From JAJDXO01 sp964620095 (GTDB lineage Bacteria > Pseudomonadota > Alphaproteobacteria > Rhodospirillales > UBA2165), in the NCBI GenBank assembly GCA_964620095.1, contig CAZUGT010000065.1, positions 1 to 14,612 on the forward strand: a stretch of DNA of 14,612 bases. The letters run 5' to 3'. Below, one piece after another: positions 5,169-13,686 of this stretch. Each line of letters begins with the position of its first letter. Position 1 is the first letter of the stretch. The position numbers and the translations under genes were made by a program. A model generated the notes under the pieces. It worked only from the letters and a program-made list of their open reading frames with translations, was not told the origin of the DNA and made no database searches.

Positions 5169-6928
5169 GCACAAAACTCGATCCCGTGACTCTCGAAGTG
5201 ATCCGCAACGCTTTTCCGGCCATCGCCAACGAAATGGCGGCGGATCTCCAGCGGACTTCCTACAACATGATGATTTACGAGGTTCGTGATTTTTGCACCG
5301 CCGTGGTCAAACCCAACGGCGAACTGGTGTCGCAGAATGTCGGCGGGGTGTCGCATTTCGTCGCCGACCTCGGGGTGGTAATCGAAGACGGCATGGAAAA
5401 GATCGGCGCCGACGGATTTCAGCCGGGCGACGTGGTCATCACCAACCACCAGCGTGTCGCCGGGCAGCACCTCAACAATATCGTCATCTACACCCCGTTC
5501 TTTTTTGGGGGTGAATTGATCTTCTTCTCCATGGTGCGGGCCCACTGGATTGACGTCGGCGGCATGAGCACCGGCTTTGGCGGCGGTCCGGATGTGGCCG
5601 ATCCCTGGATGGAGGGGCTTCAGTTCGACCAACTGAAGATCTACGAGGCGGGAGAGCGGAACGAAACGCTCTATAAGCTCATTCACGACAATATCCGGTT
5701 TCCGGAATCCTCCCTTGGCGACATGCGCTCGCAGATCGCGGCCTGCCGTTTGGCCACCCGCCGTCTGGACGAACTGTTCGAGAAATTCGGGCCGGGCGTC
5801 ATTCACGCGGCGCTGGATCGGATTTTCGACGAGACCGAGCAGAAATGCCGGAACGTGGTGACCGGCATCGCCGACGGGGTGTACGAAGCCGAGGCGTTTC
5901 TGACCGACGACGGGATCGAGATCGGCGAGCCGATCCGCATTCACGCCAAAGTCACGGTCGCGGGCAGCGACATGACCATCGATCTGTCCGGGTGCGCCGA
6001 TGCCCGTCGCGCCGCGATCAATTCCAGAACCCTGGCCGGCGCGCGGGTGGCTTACAAATCTCTGACGGCGCCGACCGAACCGGTCAACGAAGGCTCCTTC
6101 CGCGCCGTCGATGTCGTCATCCCCGAGGGCAACATCATGATGGCGGTCTATCCCGCGCCCATGTGCATGTGGAGCGTCATCGTCCCGACCGTCGTCGATA
6201 CCATCATTCGCGCGCTTGCCCCCGGTATGAAGGACACGATCCCGGCGGCCCACTTCGGCCTGCTTGGCGGGCCGGTGGTTTTCACCGGCATCCACCCGAA
6301 GACCGGTAAGAGGTTCATTGTCCAAAGCATCGAGGGCGGCGGCTGGGGCGGGCGGCCGCACGAGAACGGCGAGTCGGCAACCGTCAGCGTCTGTCAGGGG
6401 GACGTCCGCAACGCGACGATCGAGGGCATTGAGCTGAAATGCCCGGTGGTCATCGAGGAGAGGACGCTGCGGACCGACTCCGGCGGGGCGGGGCGGTACC
6501 GGGGCGGCCTCGGCATGCAGATCCTCGTCGAGGTGCTGGTCGACGGGACGTGGATTTGCGAGCCCCCGAAGCGGGGAGAAATTTGCCCGGCGTGGGGACT
6601 GTGGGGGGGCAAGCCCGGCAAGGTCGGTGAATTTCTGTACAGAACGCCGGGAGAGGAAAATTTCTCCTTGGCCGACACGCCGCGCAACCTGTTGCCCAAG
6701 AACTCGCAGCTCATCGTCCGCACCGGCGGCGGCGGCGGGTGGGGAAACCCCTTGGAGCGGGAGGCCGAGCTTGTCGCCGGCGATGTCGAGGAAGGGTATG
6801 TATCGGCCGAGGCGGCCCGGGACGATTACGGCGTGGTCGTCGATGATGCAACCTGCGAGGTCGATCGGCCGGCGACCGAAGAACTGAGATCGAAGCTCCG
6901 CGCGGCGGCCCAAACGGCTGCGGAATAA
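5165..6928 (+). CDS. hyuB: Hydantoinase/5-oxoprolinase-type subunit B
   Basis: This 587-residue partner of HyuA begins with the typical DPVTLEVIRNAF. It contains SYNMMIYEVRDF (32-43), RAHWIDVGG (125-133) and the C-terminal glycine-rich signature GGGGGWGNPLERE (about 522-534). The last is followed by the usual 'DVEEGYVSAEAARDDYGV' stretch of the family. One oddity is the region that in most HyuB proteins reads like 'NDPY.GG.H..D'; here it is NHQRVAGQHLNN (94-105), so two normally conserved acidic positions are replaced. This may indicate a subfamily with a different substrate. The start overlaps the hyuA stop by four bases, and no separate promoter is expected. The gene ends 28 bp before the end of a convergent operon, with no clear terminator between. 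Confidence 0.95.
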   Translation: MSTKLDPVTLEVIRNAFPAIANEMAADLQRTSYNMMIYEVRDFCTAVVKPNGELVSQNVGGVSHFVADLGVVIEDGMEKIGADGFQPGDVVITNHQRVAGQHLNNIVIYTPFFFGGELIFFSMVRAHWIDVGGMSTGFGGGPDVADPWMEGLQFDQLKIYEAGERNETLYKLIHDNIRFPESSLGDMRSQIAACRLATRRLDELFEKFGPGVIHAALDRIFDETEQKCRNVVTGIADGVYEAEAFLTDDGIEIGEPIRIHAKVTVAGSDMTIDLSGCADARRAAINSRTLAGARVAYKSLTAPTEPVNEGSFRAVDVVIPEGNIMMAVYPAPMCMWSVIVPTVVDTIIRALAPGMKDTIPAAHFGLLGGPVVFTGIHPKTGKRFIVQSIEGGGWGGRPHENGESATVSVCQGDVRNATIEGIELKCPVVIEERTLRTDSGGAGRYRGGLGMQILVEVLVDGTWICEPPKRGEICPAWGLWGGKPGKVGEFLYRTPGEENFSLADTPRNLLPKNSQLIVRTGGGGGWGNPLEREAELVAGDVEEGYVSAEAARDDYGVVVDDATCEVDRPATEELRSKLRAAAQTAAE

Positions 6929-6956
6929 GGGGCTTGGCCCGCACGTCTCACCAGGG

Positions 6957-8282
6957 TTAAGCCTCCCAAATCGAGAGATATTTCTCCTGCAATCGCTTGA
7001 GGGCGCCGGCGTTCTCGAGCGCACCTGCCGACAGGGATTTCCAGTCATCCACGTCGGCCGCATCCAAGACGAGCGATGTGAAATTGGTGAATTTGGCCGA
7101 TGTCTCCTCGGCGGTGAATCGCCGCCCGGGATCCCCCGGCGCTTCGATGACCGTCGCCGCTTCCGACCGGCCACCCGCCTCCACGCGCACCCGGGCCGGC
7201 CATCGATCAGGGAGATGGGCCCCGAGTTCCTCGTCGACCTGGACATGAACCTTTTCCATAAGGGCCGTAATGTCTTCGGTCAGCACGTAGCTGGATCGCG
7301 CCACATCGAACAGCCCCGGTTTGTGATAGGCGGCCAATGAGAGCTGGTAGGGCGCGCTGGTCGCGCTCGACAGGCGGTTGCCCTCGACGACCCCGTGATC
7401 GATCATTTTCGCGTAGCGCTCCGGAACCGACACAACCACCTCGTCAATGCCGTCCGGCCGGACGCCGCGTCCGAGAATTTCCTCGAAACCGGCGATGGCC
7501 GCGACCATCTGCTTGGCGGAGCAATAAGGCTTCATGCTGACGTCGTGAACCACCATCGGGCTTCCGGGAGCTTTCGGAAAATATCGCGAGTCGCACTGAA
7601 GCCCGTGAGCCGTCGCCATCCATTCACCGTCCAAGAGCGCGAGATCGCCGCGGAACCCGTCGGCCGCCGCCAGCGCGGCGAAACACCCGGCGCGGACGGC
7701 CTGTCCCACCATCAGCCAGCGGGAGGTCCGGACATTGCCCGGCCGGCCAATTCGGCCCGCGAGAGAGGTAAGCGCGATCGACAGCGCATGCGCCGTCGGC
7801 TCATCGTCGAGATCAAGCAGCGCCGCGGTCACCGCAGCCGCGCCAAACGGCGCCGTCAGGTATGTCGTCCAAATCCCCTTGTAGACGATGTTCTGGCCAT
7901 CGACGGAGGCCGCCAGCCGCGTCATGGCTTCATAACCGGCAACCAGGGCCGCGCTGACGCGGTCCGGGTCATGGACCTTCAGGTAAGCGGACATGGTAAG
8001 GGCAGCCGGGATGACGATCGAGCCCGGCGTACACCCGGACGGCAAATGGATGTCGTCGATCTCGGACATGCGGGTCGCCGTGCAATTGGCGGCTGCATGG
8101 TCGACGGATCCGCCGCCGGACAGAAATCGGAACGCCGATTGCGCATCGGCCGTTGCCGCCCCGGTGAGTGTGGCGCCGACGGTATCCAGCAGGTGCAGGC
8201 TCAACACGCCGCGATCCGCGTCCGACAACGGCGTCCCGGCGGTATTCGCCAATTGCCCGGCAAGATCGATCAGTATCGGCAA
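6957..8282 (-). CDS. MmgE/PrpD family protein
   Basis: This 441-residue protein belongs to the MmgE/PrpD fold, which includes 2-methylcitrate dehydratase, cis-aconitate decarboxylase and many uncharacterised lyases and isomerases. Family features are LLDTVGATLTG (31-41), the EIDDIHLPSG..PGSIVIPAAL block (74-95, where family members carry D/H active-site residues), the AALVAGYEAMTRLA helix near 110, and a KPYCSAKQMVAA stretch in the C-terminal half equivalent to the family 'K.y.sc...h..ida'. The reading begins with TTG at 8282, four bases after the stop of the upstream M24 gene, with GGCGGG before it. A slightly later start cannot be excluded. It is the last gene of a three-gene minus-strand operon. 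PrpD of the methylcitrate cycle is unlikely because no prpB or prpC is present; a catabolic dehydratase or isomerase role is inferred from context. Confidence 0.9.
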   Translation of the reverse strand: MPILIDLAGQLANTAGTPLSDADRGVLSLHLLDTVGATLTGAATADAQSAFRFLSGGGSVDHAAANCTATRMSEIDDIHLPSGCTPGSIVIPAALTMSAYLKVHDPDRVSAALVAGYEAMTRLAASVDGQNIVYKGIWTTYLTAPFGAAAVTAALLDLDDEPTAHALSIALTSLAGRIGRPGNVRTSRWLMVGQAVRAGCFAALAAADGFRGDLALLDGEWMATAHGLQCDSRYFPKAPGSPMVVHDVSMKPYCSAKQMVAAIAGFEEILGRGVRPDGIDEVVVSVPERYAKMIDHGVVEGNRLSSATSAPYQLSLAAYHKPGLFDVARSSYVLTEDITALMEKVHVQVDEELGAHLPDRWPARVRVEAGGRSEAATVIEAPGDPGRRFTAEETSAKFTNFTSLVLDAADVDDWKSLSAGALENAGALKRLQEKYLSIWEA

Positions 8283-8286
8283 CCTA

Positions 8287-9441
8287 TCACCCGCCTTCAG
8301 CCGTCCGGCTTTCCCGGTTCACGGGTTGCCACAGGACCTCCCGGCCATCGCTCGTTACCCGGACGACGGCCGAGGTTACGGCTGCGCCTGCCTCGTCGTC
8401 GGCGACGCCGACCTTGAGTGAGCAGATATCGCCGGACTTGAGGAGCAGGTCCGCGCCATCGGTTAGTTCGGGATGTTCCACCAGTGACAGGCCGAGCCCG
8501 GACCCGCAACCATCGCCGACGAGGTCATGGCCCCGCATATTCCCCAAGTGACTGTTCCGTGCCGCCCGAAGATCGGAGATCGGGGCTCCGTCCCTCGCAT
8601 TGTCTATCATCGCCTGAAGGGCCCGTTCGGCAGCTTCGCTCACAGGTGCGCCAATGGCGCCGGCGGTTATGAAGCCGTCGACCCAATAGCCTCGATTTCT
8701 GACCGCCAGGTATGCGACCAGCGGCCCTTTCGCCGCATCCGTCAGATGTTCGATCGGGACAAACGTCCGTCCGCCGTCCGGCGAGTAGAGCGATCGTATA
8801 TCCTGGGCACCGGCCCTGCGGACCGCGGTTTCCGCCGACAAGACGCTTGCCGTGAACGAAGCGCCCTCCTCCCGGCCGGCGTGAATTTTCGCTTCCGCCT
8901 GTTTCAGCAATGTCACCGCCTCGCGTACGGCCGCCACCTCGGCGGGCGACTTGCCGCGCCGCAGGTTCAGCAGGAATTCGGTGACATCGTCCGCATCGGC
9001 AAAGCCCGGGACGGTCGCGAGAACGTCGAATGTCCCTTTTGCCATGGCGCCAAAGTCTATGGCGGCGATCCGGGCGCCGTCACCGAGTTCTTGGATCCAC
9101 TCCTGCCCGGCCGCGGCGAGGTCCGTGGCCGGTCTGACATCGTCTACCCAGGTGGTCTCCTTTGCCGCCGGAATCATGCGCCCGCCGTCGAACGACAGAA
9201 TGCGCACGTCACCCTCGGCGGGGATCAGGGCCAATGCGCCGCTCAGCCGAGGGGTAAAATTGGTCACATAGGACAGGCTTCCGTGCTCCGGGCGATCCCC
9301 GAACACGGCCGCCCCCGACCAACCCCCGGCGAGCATGTGTTCGCGAAGGCTCGACAATCGAGACTGAAATTCAGCCGCCGGCAGAACATCGGGATCCCAA
9401 TCATATGCCCCGACTTGCAGCACCGGATTCATCGTTTGCAT
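8287..9441 (-). CDS. M24 (creatinase/aminopeptidase P fold) protein with degenerate active site
   Basis: This 384-residue protein has an N-terminal creatinase-like domain (about 20-150) and a C-terminal pita-bread M24 domain (about 165-370). Active M24 metallopeptidases use a D-D-H-E-E ligand set. Here the usual GHG(I/L)GL...HE block reads GSGLGLSLVEHP (313-324): the first His is Ser and the second is Val. The usual 'EPG' glutamate region reads SLKVGV (341-346), with Lys in place of Glu. It is therefore predicted not to bind the dinuclear metal centre. A creatinase-like metal-free hydrolase, or a partner subunit for the second M24 protein, are possibilities. ATG at 9441 follows GGGGAAAG at a good distance; a second ATG three codons later is an alternative. 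The upstream M24 gene ends 34 bp away and the PrpD-like gene begins 4 bp downstream, so the three are co-transcribed. Confidence 0.85.
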   Translation of the reverse strand: MQTMNPVLQVGAYDWDPDVLPAAEFQSRLSSLREHMLAGGWSGAAVFGDRPEHGSLSYVTNFTPRLSGALALIPAEGDVRILSFDGGRMIPAAKETTWVDDVRPATDLAAAGQEWIQELGDGARIAAIDFGAMAKGTFDVLATVPGFADADDVTEFLLNLRRGKSPAEVAAVREAVTLLKQAEAKIHAGREEGASFTASVLSAETAVRRAGAQDIRSLYSPDGGRTFVPIEHLTDAAKGPLVAYLAVRNRGYWVDGFITAGAIGAPVSEAAERALQAMIDNARDGAPISDLRAARNSHLGNMRGHDLVGDGCGSGLGLSLVEHPELTDGADLLLKSGDICSLKVGVADDEAGAAVTSAVVRVTSDGREVLWQPVNRESRTAEGG

Positions 9442-9475
9442 TCGGTCTTTCCCCGATGGGCCGGTCCCAAACCGG

Positions 9476-10591
9476 TCAAATCGATATAATTCCCAATTTC
9501 GCTCGCTCTTCGGTCAGGACTTCCGGCGCGCCATCGGTGATCGCTATCGGCTCGCCGCATAAGAGGTATCCGACATCGGGAATGTACTGGTTTGGGTGAA
9601 CCACAAAGAACATCCCGGCCTCCAATATGGTTTCGTTATTCAGCGCGACGTTCCCGGGCGCGACCGACGTGCTGCCGAGCCCGTGTCCGCGGCGGTTCAT
9701 GTAGGGCGGTTCGCAATACTCGCCGTACCCGGCCTCACGAAGGACATCATCGATGCCCATGCAGATTTCCTTCATTGCCGCCCCGGCGACGGCCTTGCCG
9801 ATCCCGTTATTCATCGCCGCCACGACCAGTTCATACTTCTCGTGTTGGGTATCGGTCGCTTCGCCCAGGCAAGCGGTTCGGCAGATCTGCGTGAACTGGC
9901 CGCCATAGCTCGGGGTGATTTCAGCCAATATCAAATCGCCCGCCTCGAATTGCCGCTCTCCGGACGGCTGAACGGCCCGCGGATGGCCTTCCGCGTGAAA
10001 CATCATGAAATTGTCGTCCGCCCCGAGCTCCCGGGTAATCGCCTTGATCTCGGCCGCCATCCGGCACTCCGGGAGTCCCGGTCTGGCAACCTCGAGCAGA
10101 TGACGATACCCGCGCTCGGCGATTTCCGTCGCCTTGCGCGCATTGGCCAACTCTTCATCCGTTTTCCGCGCCGCGGTGTTGAAGACTAGCGCCGTCACGT
10201 CGACCACGGACCCCGGCAGGCTGCTCAGCAGGCTATCGGCGAACCCATGCGGCATTCCGGACAGATTGGCGACCCCGACCCGCTTGGCCGACCCAAGACC
10301 CTTGAGCACATTCGGCAGCGCGGCCCCCAAATCGGAAACGCCTTCCACCTTGGCGGCGTGAGCGTGGGTCCGGGCCCGCTCGACGTCCCAGCCCGGAGAA
10401 ACAACGAGGCGGGTCCGTCCGTCCTTCTCCAGTACCGACAGGCTAGGACCAAGGGGCTTCACACCGCTGATCAGCGCAACACTATCCCCCCAGTCGACGT
10501 GATGGTCTGCATTGGAGAGCGCAATTATGGCCTCAAGTCCGTTTGCATCCATTACACCCTGAAGGAGCCGGAGCCTGTCTTGGTGATTCAT
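9476..10591 (-). CDS. M24 family creatinase/Xaa-Pro peptidase-like hydrolase
   Basis: This is a 371-residue protein with an N-terminal creatinase-like domain (about 5-140) and an M24 domain (about 145-362). The C-terminal domain retains the fold motifs but not the normal metal set. EITPSYGGQFTQICRT (224-239) has E224 and Q235 where peptidases have Asp. NRRGHGLGS (299-307) keeps H303. FFVVHPNQY (328-336) has H332 in place of the 'EPG' glutamate, and LLCGEPIAITDG (343-354) replaces the last Glu region. This pattern resembles creatinase and ectoine-hydrolase relatives rather than aminopeptidases. The frame is open upstream to 10687, but ATG at 10591 starts the region that aligns with the family. 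Its ribosome binding site is weak, so the start is uncertain. It is the first gene of the minus-strand operon and diverges from the solute-binding-like gene. Confidence 0.87.
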   Translation of the reverse strand: MNHQDRLRLLQGVMDANGLEAIIALSNADHHVDWGDSVALISGVKPLGPSLSVLEKDGRTRLVVSPGWDVERARTHAHAAKVEGVSDLGAALPNVLKGLGSAKRVGVANLSGMPHGFADSLLSSLPGSVVDVTALVFNTAARKTDEELANARKATEIAERGYRHLLEVARPGLPECRMAAEIKAITRELGADDNFMMFHAEGHPRAVQPSGERQFEAGDLILAEITPSYGGQFTQICRTACLGEATDTQHEKYELVVAAMNNGIGKAVAGAAMKEICMGIDDVLREAGYGEYCEPPYMNRRGHGLGSTSVAPGNVALNNETILEAGMFFVVHPNQYIPDVGYLLCGEPIAITDGAPEVLTEERAKLGIISI

Positions 10592-10901
10592 CGTTCTGAC
10601 CCGATGCCGTTCGGTACGAGTGTCGACTTCTTTATGGACTACGCCCCGATTCTTGATGGAATTCGTACCACAATTGGGAATTGGCATGATATGTCACGAA
10701 ACCAATTCTTATGACCCGTAGAGGATTTTCTATTACTAGGGCTTTTGCAATCCCGATAGGCTCCGACGTGGAGATTTCGGTCGTTCATTCATACTGGGAG
10801 ACCATGGGGCGCACACCTATAACGATCCCGATTTCCACACGCCGAGCATCACTTCAGCCGCTGGACATAGCAGAGCCTGCCAGCCGGCCGGGGGACGTGC
10901 C
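10592..10901. promoter_or_regulatory. Divergent promoter region
   Basis: This 310-bp stretch separates the divergent M24 operon and the solute-binding-like gene, and is visibly more AT-rich than its flanks. It contains a CAATT-GGG-AATTG palindrome (10671-10683) and a GAATTGG...CCAATTC inverted pair (10678-10684 and 10702-10708), either of which could be an operator. No convincing -35/-10 pair or small gene was found. A 67-codon frame starting at 10711 runs into the next gene and looks spurious. Confidence 0.5.
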
Positions 10902-11885
10902 ATGGCCAACTTGAAACTGACCATTCAGACCGGCGACTACGAGAGCGTCCGCGCACTCAAGGACGGCACGGTAACTCCCGAAGGTATCGATCTGGAATTT
11001 CCCGAATTTCCGGGCACCCGAGAAATCCACCAGCGGGTCGCCGAGGGCGAATACGACGTTGGCGAATTCAATGCCGGCGCCTATATGGCCGACCGCAGCC
11101 GCGGCCGCCCGGTGACGGCGCTGCCGGTCTATCTCCATCGCCGGTTTCGCCACGGCTTCGTCTTCGTCAACACGTCGAAAGGGATCAACGAACCGAAGGA
11201 TTTAATCGGCAAGCGCGTCGGCGGCACCAACTTCGGACCCGCCGGCAACATCTGGGTGCGGGGTATCCTGGAGAATGACTACGGAGTTCCCCATGCATCG
11301 ATCACCTGGGTCACCGAGCGCGACGAAGACGGCAACTTCGACTATCACGAGGGCCTGACTGTGGAACGGATTGCCGACGGTCAGGACCTGGACGATATGC
11401 TGCTCACCGGCGAGATCGATGCCATGATTTCCCCCGACGTCGCCCGGGGTATCCGCGAGCGGGACCCGCGTGTCAGGCGTCTGTTTCCCGACTACAAGGA
11501 AATCGAGATCGCCTACTACGGGAGAACCGGCATCTTTCCGATTATGCACGTGACGACCATCAAGGAAGAGATCGTCCGGGAAAATCCCTGGGTGGTCAAA
11601 AGCCTGATGGACGCCTTCGAAGAGGCCAAGCAGATCAACTACAGGCGGATGATCAATCCGCGCATCGTGCCGCTGGCCTGGTACCAAAGCGCCTGGGAGG
11701 AACAGCAAGAACTCCTTGGACCGGACCCCTGGTCATACGGTCTGACCGATATCAACAGGAAAAATTTGGAAACCATGGCCGGTTATGTTCACCAGCAGGG
11801 AATGACCGGCAAACTCATGGCGCTTGAGGAGCTGTTCCCCCATGAGGCGTTCGGCTGGTCGGCTGATCCCAGTTCCGACCTATAG
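10902..11885 (+). CDS. ABC-type solute-binding / 4,5-dihydroxyphthalate decarboxylase-like protein
   Basis: This 327-residue protein has the two-lobed periplasmic-binding-protein type II fold seen in NMT1/PhnD-like binding proteins and in annotated 4,5-dihydroxyphthalate decarboxylases. Recognisable features are the start LKLTIQTGDYESVRALKDG (4-22), the 'PEGIDLEF' turn near 26, YDVGEFNAGAYM (51-62), GKRVGGTNFGPAGNIWVRGIL (103-123), the GEIDAMISPDVARGIRERDP segment near 170-190, and a C-terminal region ending near WSADPSSDL. There is no signal peptide or lipobox, and the protein starts directly with the first beta strand. That favours a cytoplasmic enzyme over a transport receptor, and no ABC permease or ATPase gene is nearby. 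ATG at 10902 follows GGGGGAC. A phthalate pathway is not otherwise indicated, so the decarboxylase label should be read as fold similarity only. Confidence 0.85.
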   Translation: MANLKLTIQTGDYESVRALKDGTVTPEGIDLEFPEFPGTREIHQRVAEGEYDVGEFNAGAYMADRSRGRPVTALPVYLHRRFRHGFVFVNTSKGINEPKDLIGKRVGGTNFGPAGNIWVRGILENDYGVPHASITWVTERDEDGNFDYHEGLTVERIADGQDLDDMLLTGEIDAMISPDVARGIRERDPRVRRLFPDYKEIEIAYYGRTGIFPIMHVTTIKEEIVRENPWVVKSLMDAFEEAKQINYRRMINPRIVPLAWYQSAWEEQQELLGPDPWSYGLTDINRKNLETMAGYVHQQGMTGKLMALEELFPHEAFGWSADPSSDL

Positions 11886-11903
11886 CGGCGGCCTGTCCGC
11901 CGC
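11885..11903 (+). terminator. GC-rich hairpin after the solute-binding-like gene
   Basis: GCGGCGG-CCTGT-CCGCCGC forms a 7-bp stem immediately after the stop codon. There is no T-run behind it, so it is at best a weak or Rho-assisted terminator, or an mRNA-stabilising hairpin. The next 215 bp up to the oxidase gene show no gene. Confidence 0.35.
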
Positions 11904-12121
11904 CGGCCGGCCGCAGAGACGATTCGGACCCCACATCAGGGGAAGACTTTAGGCCGGGCCGGCTGGGCATGACTTGCCCTAATGATTCTTTTATTGATCG
12001 CAACTCAATCGGATCATTGGTGTCATCCGGGTCCTCGGGCAGGCGACGGAATTTGGAATTGCCGTCGTTTGGGCGGAAGCGGGTTCAGGTATGTCACGCG
12101 GACAGGTTAGGGATCGAAAAC

Positions 12122-13645
12122 GTGGCGCGCGGAAGAAGCGGCCGGAAGATAAGCCGCCGGAAATTATTGGGATGGTCGGGCGCGACGCTCGGTGCTGCCG
12201 TGGCGACCGGCTCCCTTGGCGCGAATGGTTTGATTGCGTCGGCAAATGAAAAAAGCAAGAAAACCGGCTTTACCGGTGTTCATCTGGACGTGGGCCGCGC
12301 TGGGGGCGGCTATACCTACAACGGAAAATCTCCAGGACCGACTATCTATACCAGTCCGGGAGAGTTGCTGGATGTGCGCCTCACGAACAGTCTTCCCGCT
12401 CTAGACGATGACTGCGTTTCCGATCACAACAGGTTTCACGGCCTGAATACGACGAACCTCCATACCCATGGTTTACATGTCTCTCCAACCACCGATTCCA
12501 GCGGCCGATACGATGCCGACAATATGTTCCTTCAGGTGGTCCCGAGAGAACAGAGTCTGACCTGTGACTCTCCGGATTTTCGCCGATACGAAACGAGGTA
12601 TCGCTTCGAAATTCCGGCGGACCATCCCACCGGAACGTTTTGGTACCACGCACATAAACACGGCTCGACAAATCGGCAGGTCGGCCGCGGGTTGTTTGGT
12701 CCCTTGGTCGTCAAGGACCGCACCGGTGCGATGCCGGGCTATATCGAAAATGCGGTCGAGCAGATTTTCATGATCACCAATCGCGGATTGGTCAGGGTGG
12801 ATCCCGCGGGCGGCGGGGAGCTCGATCCGACAATTACCATGCGGCCGGGGGAAGTTCAGAGATGGCGCATCATAAACGCGGCAACGACGGCGGATTCGTT
12901 CGTTCACGTTTCCTCCAGCAACCCCGACCTCGAACTCCACCAGATTGCCTTTGACGGAATTACCCTGTCGAAGCGCCATAGAGTCCTGGCCACCGGACGC
13001 GAACAGCCTTGGTTGAACCCGGCGGCCCTATCACCGGGTAATCGCATGGACCTCATGGCGCGCGTTCCCCCCGATGCGGCAACCGGACTGACGATGGTTT
13101 CGGCGCTGCGCTCCCTAGCCCATTTTCTCCACCTGGACGGCGTATTGGCGAATACCGAACCGGTCCAGCTCGCGGTCCGTATCGCGGGCCGCCCGGTCGA
13201 CCATGAATGGTCCGACGACGACACCCTGCCGGGACCCGGACCGGGACTGCCGAGTTTTGACAGTCACGAACTGAAAAGGAGAACCATTACTTTTGGGCCG
13301 GGTTTCCGGATCGACGGAGAGGCTTATTCGGGCCAGGTCCGGCAAACGATGAAACTAGGCGAGTCGGAGGAATGGACGGTCCGAAACAACTCGAACGGCG
13401 TGCATCCCTACCATATCCACGTAAATCCGTTCTTCGTGACCCATATCGACGGTGTGGAGCTGGCAATCGATTCCCCGTTACGCCGTTGGCAGGACACGAT
13501 CGCCTTGCCGGTTCGGCGGCGCCGCGAGCCCGGCTCGGTCACCTTCAAGACCAACTTCAGGAAATTCAAAGGGAAGTTCGTCATTCATTGCCACATACTG
13601 CGCCACGAGGATTTGGGCATGATGCAGGCCGTCGAGGTCGTCTAG
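12122..13645 (+). CDS. Tat-exported multicopper oxidase (laccase-like)
   Basis: This 507-residue three-cupredoxin-domain oxidase couples one-electron oxidation of a substrate to O2 reduction. All four copper motifs are present: HTHG (114-117), WYHAHKHG (174-181), HPYHIH (428-433) and HCHILRHEDLGMM (489-501), giving the type 1 and trinuclear type 2/3 sites. The methionine at the axial position suggests a moderate-potential type 1 copper. The N-terminus carries the twin-arginine motif SRRKLLG (11-17), then a hydrophobic stretch and a probable cleavage near ASA-N (about 41), so it acts in the periplasm. The frame is open from an ATG at 11969. GTG at 12122 is preferred because it puts the twin arginines at residues 12-13 and has AGGGA upstream. 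No methionine-rich copper-tolerance insert is seen, so a CueO-like role is not supported; a phenol or other organic substrate is possible. It is less GC-rich than the hydantoinase block. Confidence 0.92.
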   Translation: MARGRSGRKISRRKLLGWSGATLGAAVATGSLGANGLIASANEKSKKTGFTGVHLDVGRAGGGYTYNGKSPGPTIYTSPGELLDVRLTNSLPALDDDCVSDHNRFHGLNTTNLHTHGLHVSPTTDSSGRYDADNMFLQVVPREQSLTCDSPDFRRYETRYRFEIPADHPTGTFWYHAHKHGSTNRQVGRGLFGPLVVKDRTGAMPGYIENAVEQIFMITNRGLVRVDPAGGGELDPTITMRPGEVQRWRIINAATTADSFVHVSSSNPDLELHQIAFDGITLSKRHRVLATGREQPWLNPAALSPGNRMDLMARVPPDAATGLTMVSALRSLAHFLHLDGVLANTEPVQLAVRIAGRPVDHEWSDDDTLPGPGPGLPSFDSHELKRRTITFGPGFRIDGEAYSGQVRQTMKLGESEEWTVRNNSNGVHPYHIHVNPFFVTHIDGVELAIDSPLRRWQDTIALPVRRRREPGSVTFKTNFRKFKGKFVIHCHILRHEDLGMMQAVEVV

Positions 13646-13686
13646 TCGCCTGACCTGGCGCGCCGGTATCGGTCCGTTCGAGGAAG

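Noticed and set aside
4853..7246. 797-codon open frame on the minus strand across hyuA/hyuB
   Set aside because: It lies antisense to two well-recognised genes with full family motifs. Long antisense frames are expected in GC-rich coding DNA, and its product is arginine- and aspartate-rich with no recognisable domain.
7395..8417. 340-codon plus-strand frame over the PrpD-like gene
   Set aside because: Antisense shadow; the minus-strand frame shows clear MmgE/PrpD motifs.
8527..9489. 320-codon plus-strand frame over the degenerate M24 gene
   Set aside because: Antisense shadow; the minus frame aligns with the creatinase/M24 fold over its whole length.
10711..10914. 67-codon frame before the solute-binding-like gene
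   Set aside because: No ribosome binding site or recognisable domain, and it overlaps the start of the next gene; more likely part of the promoter region.
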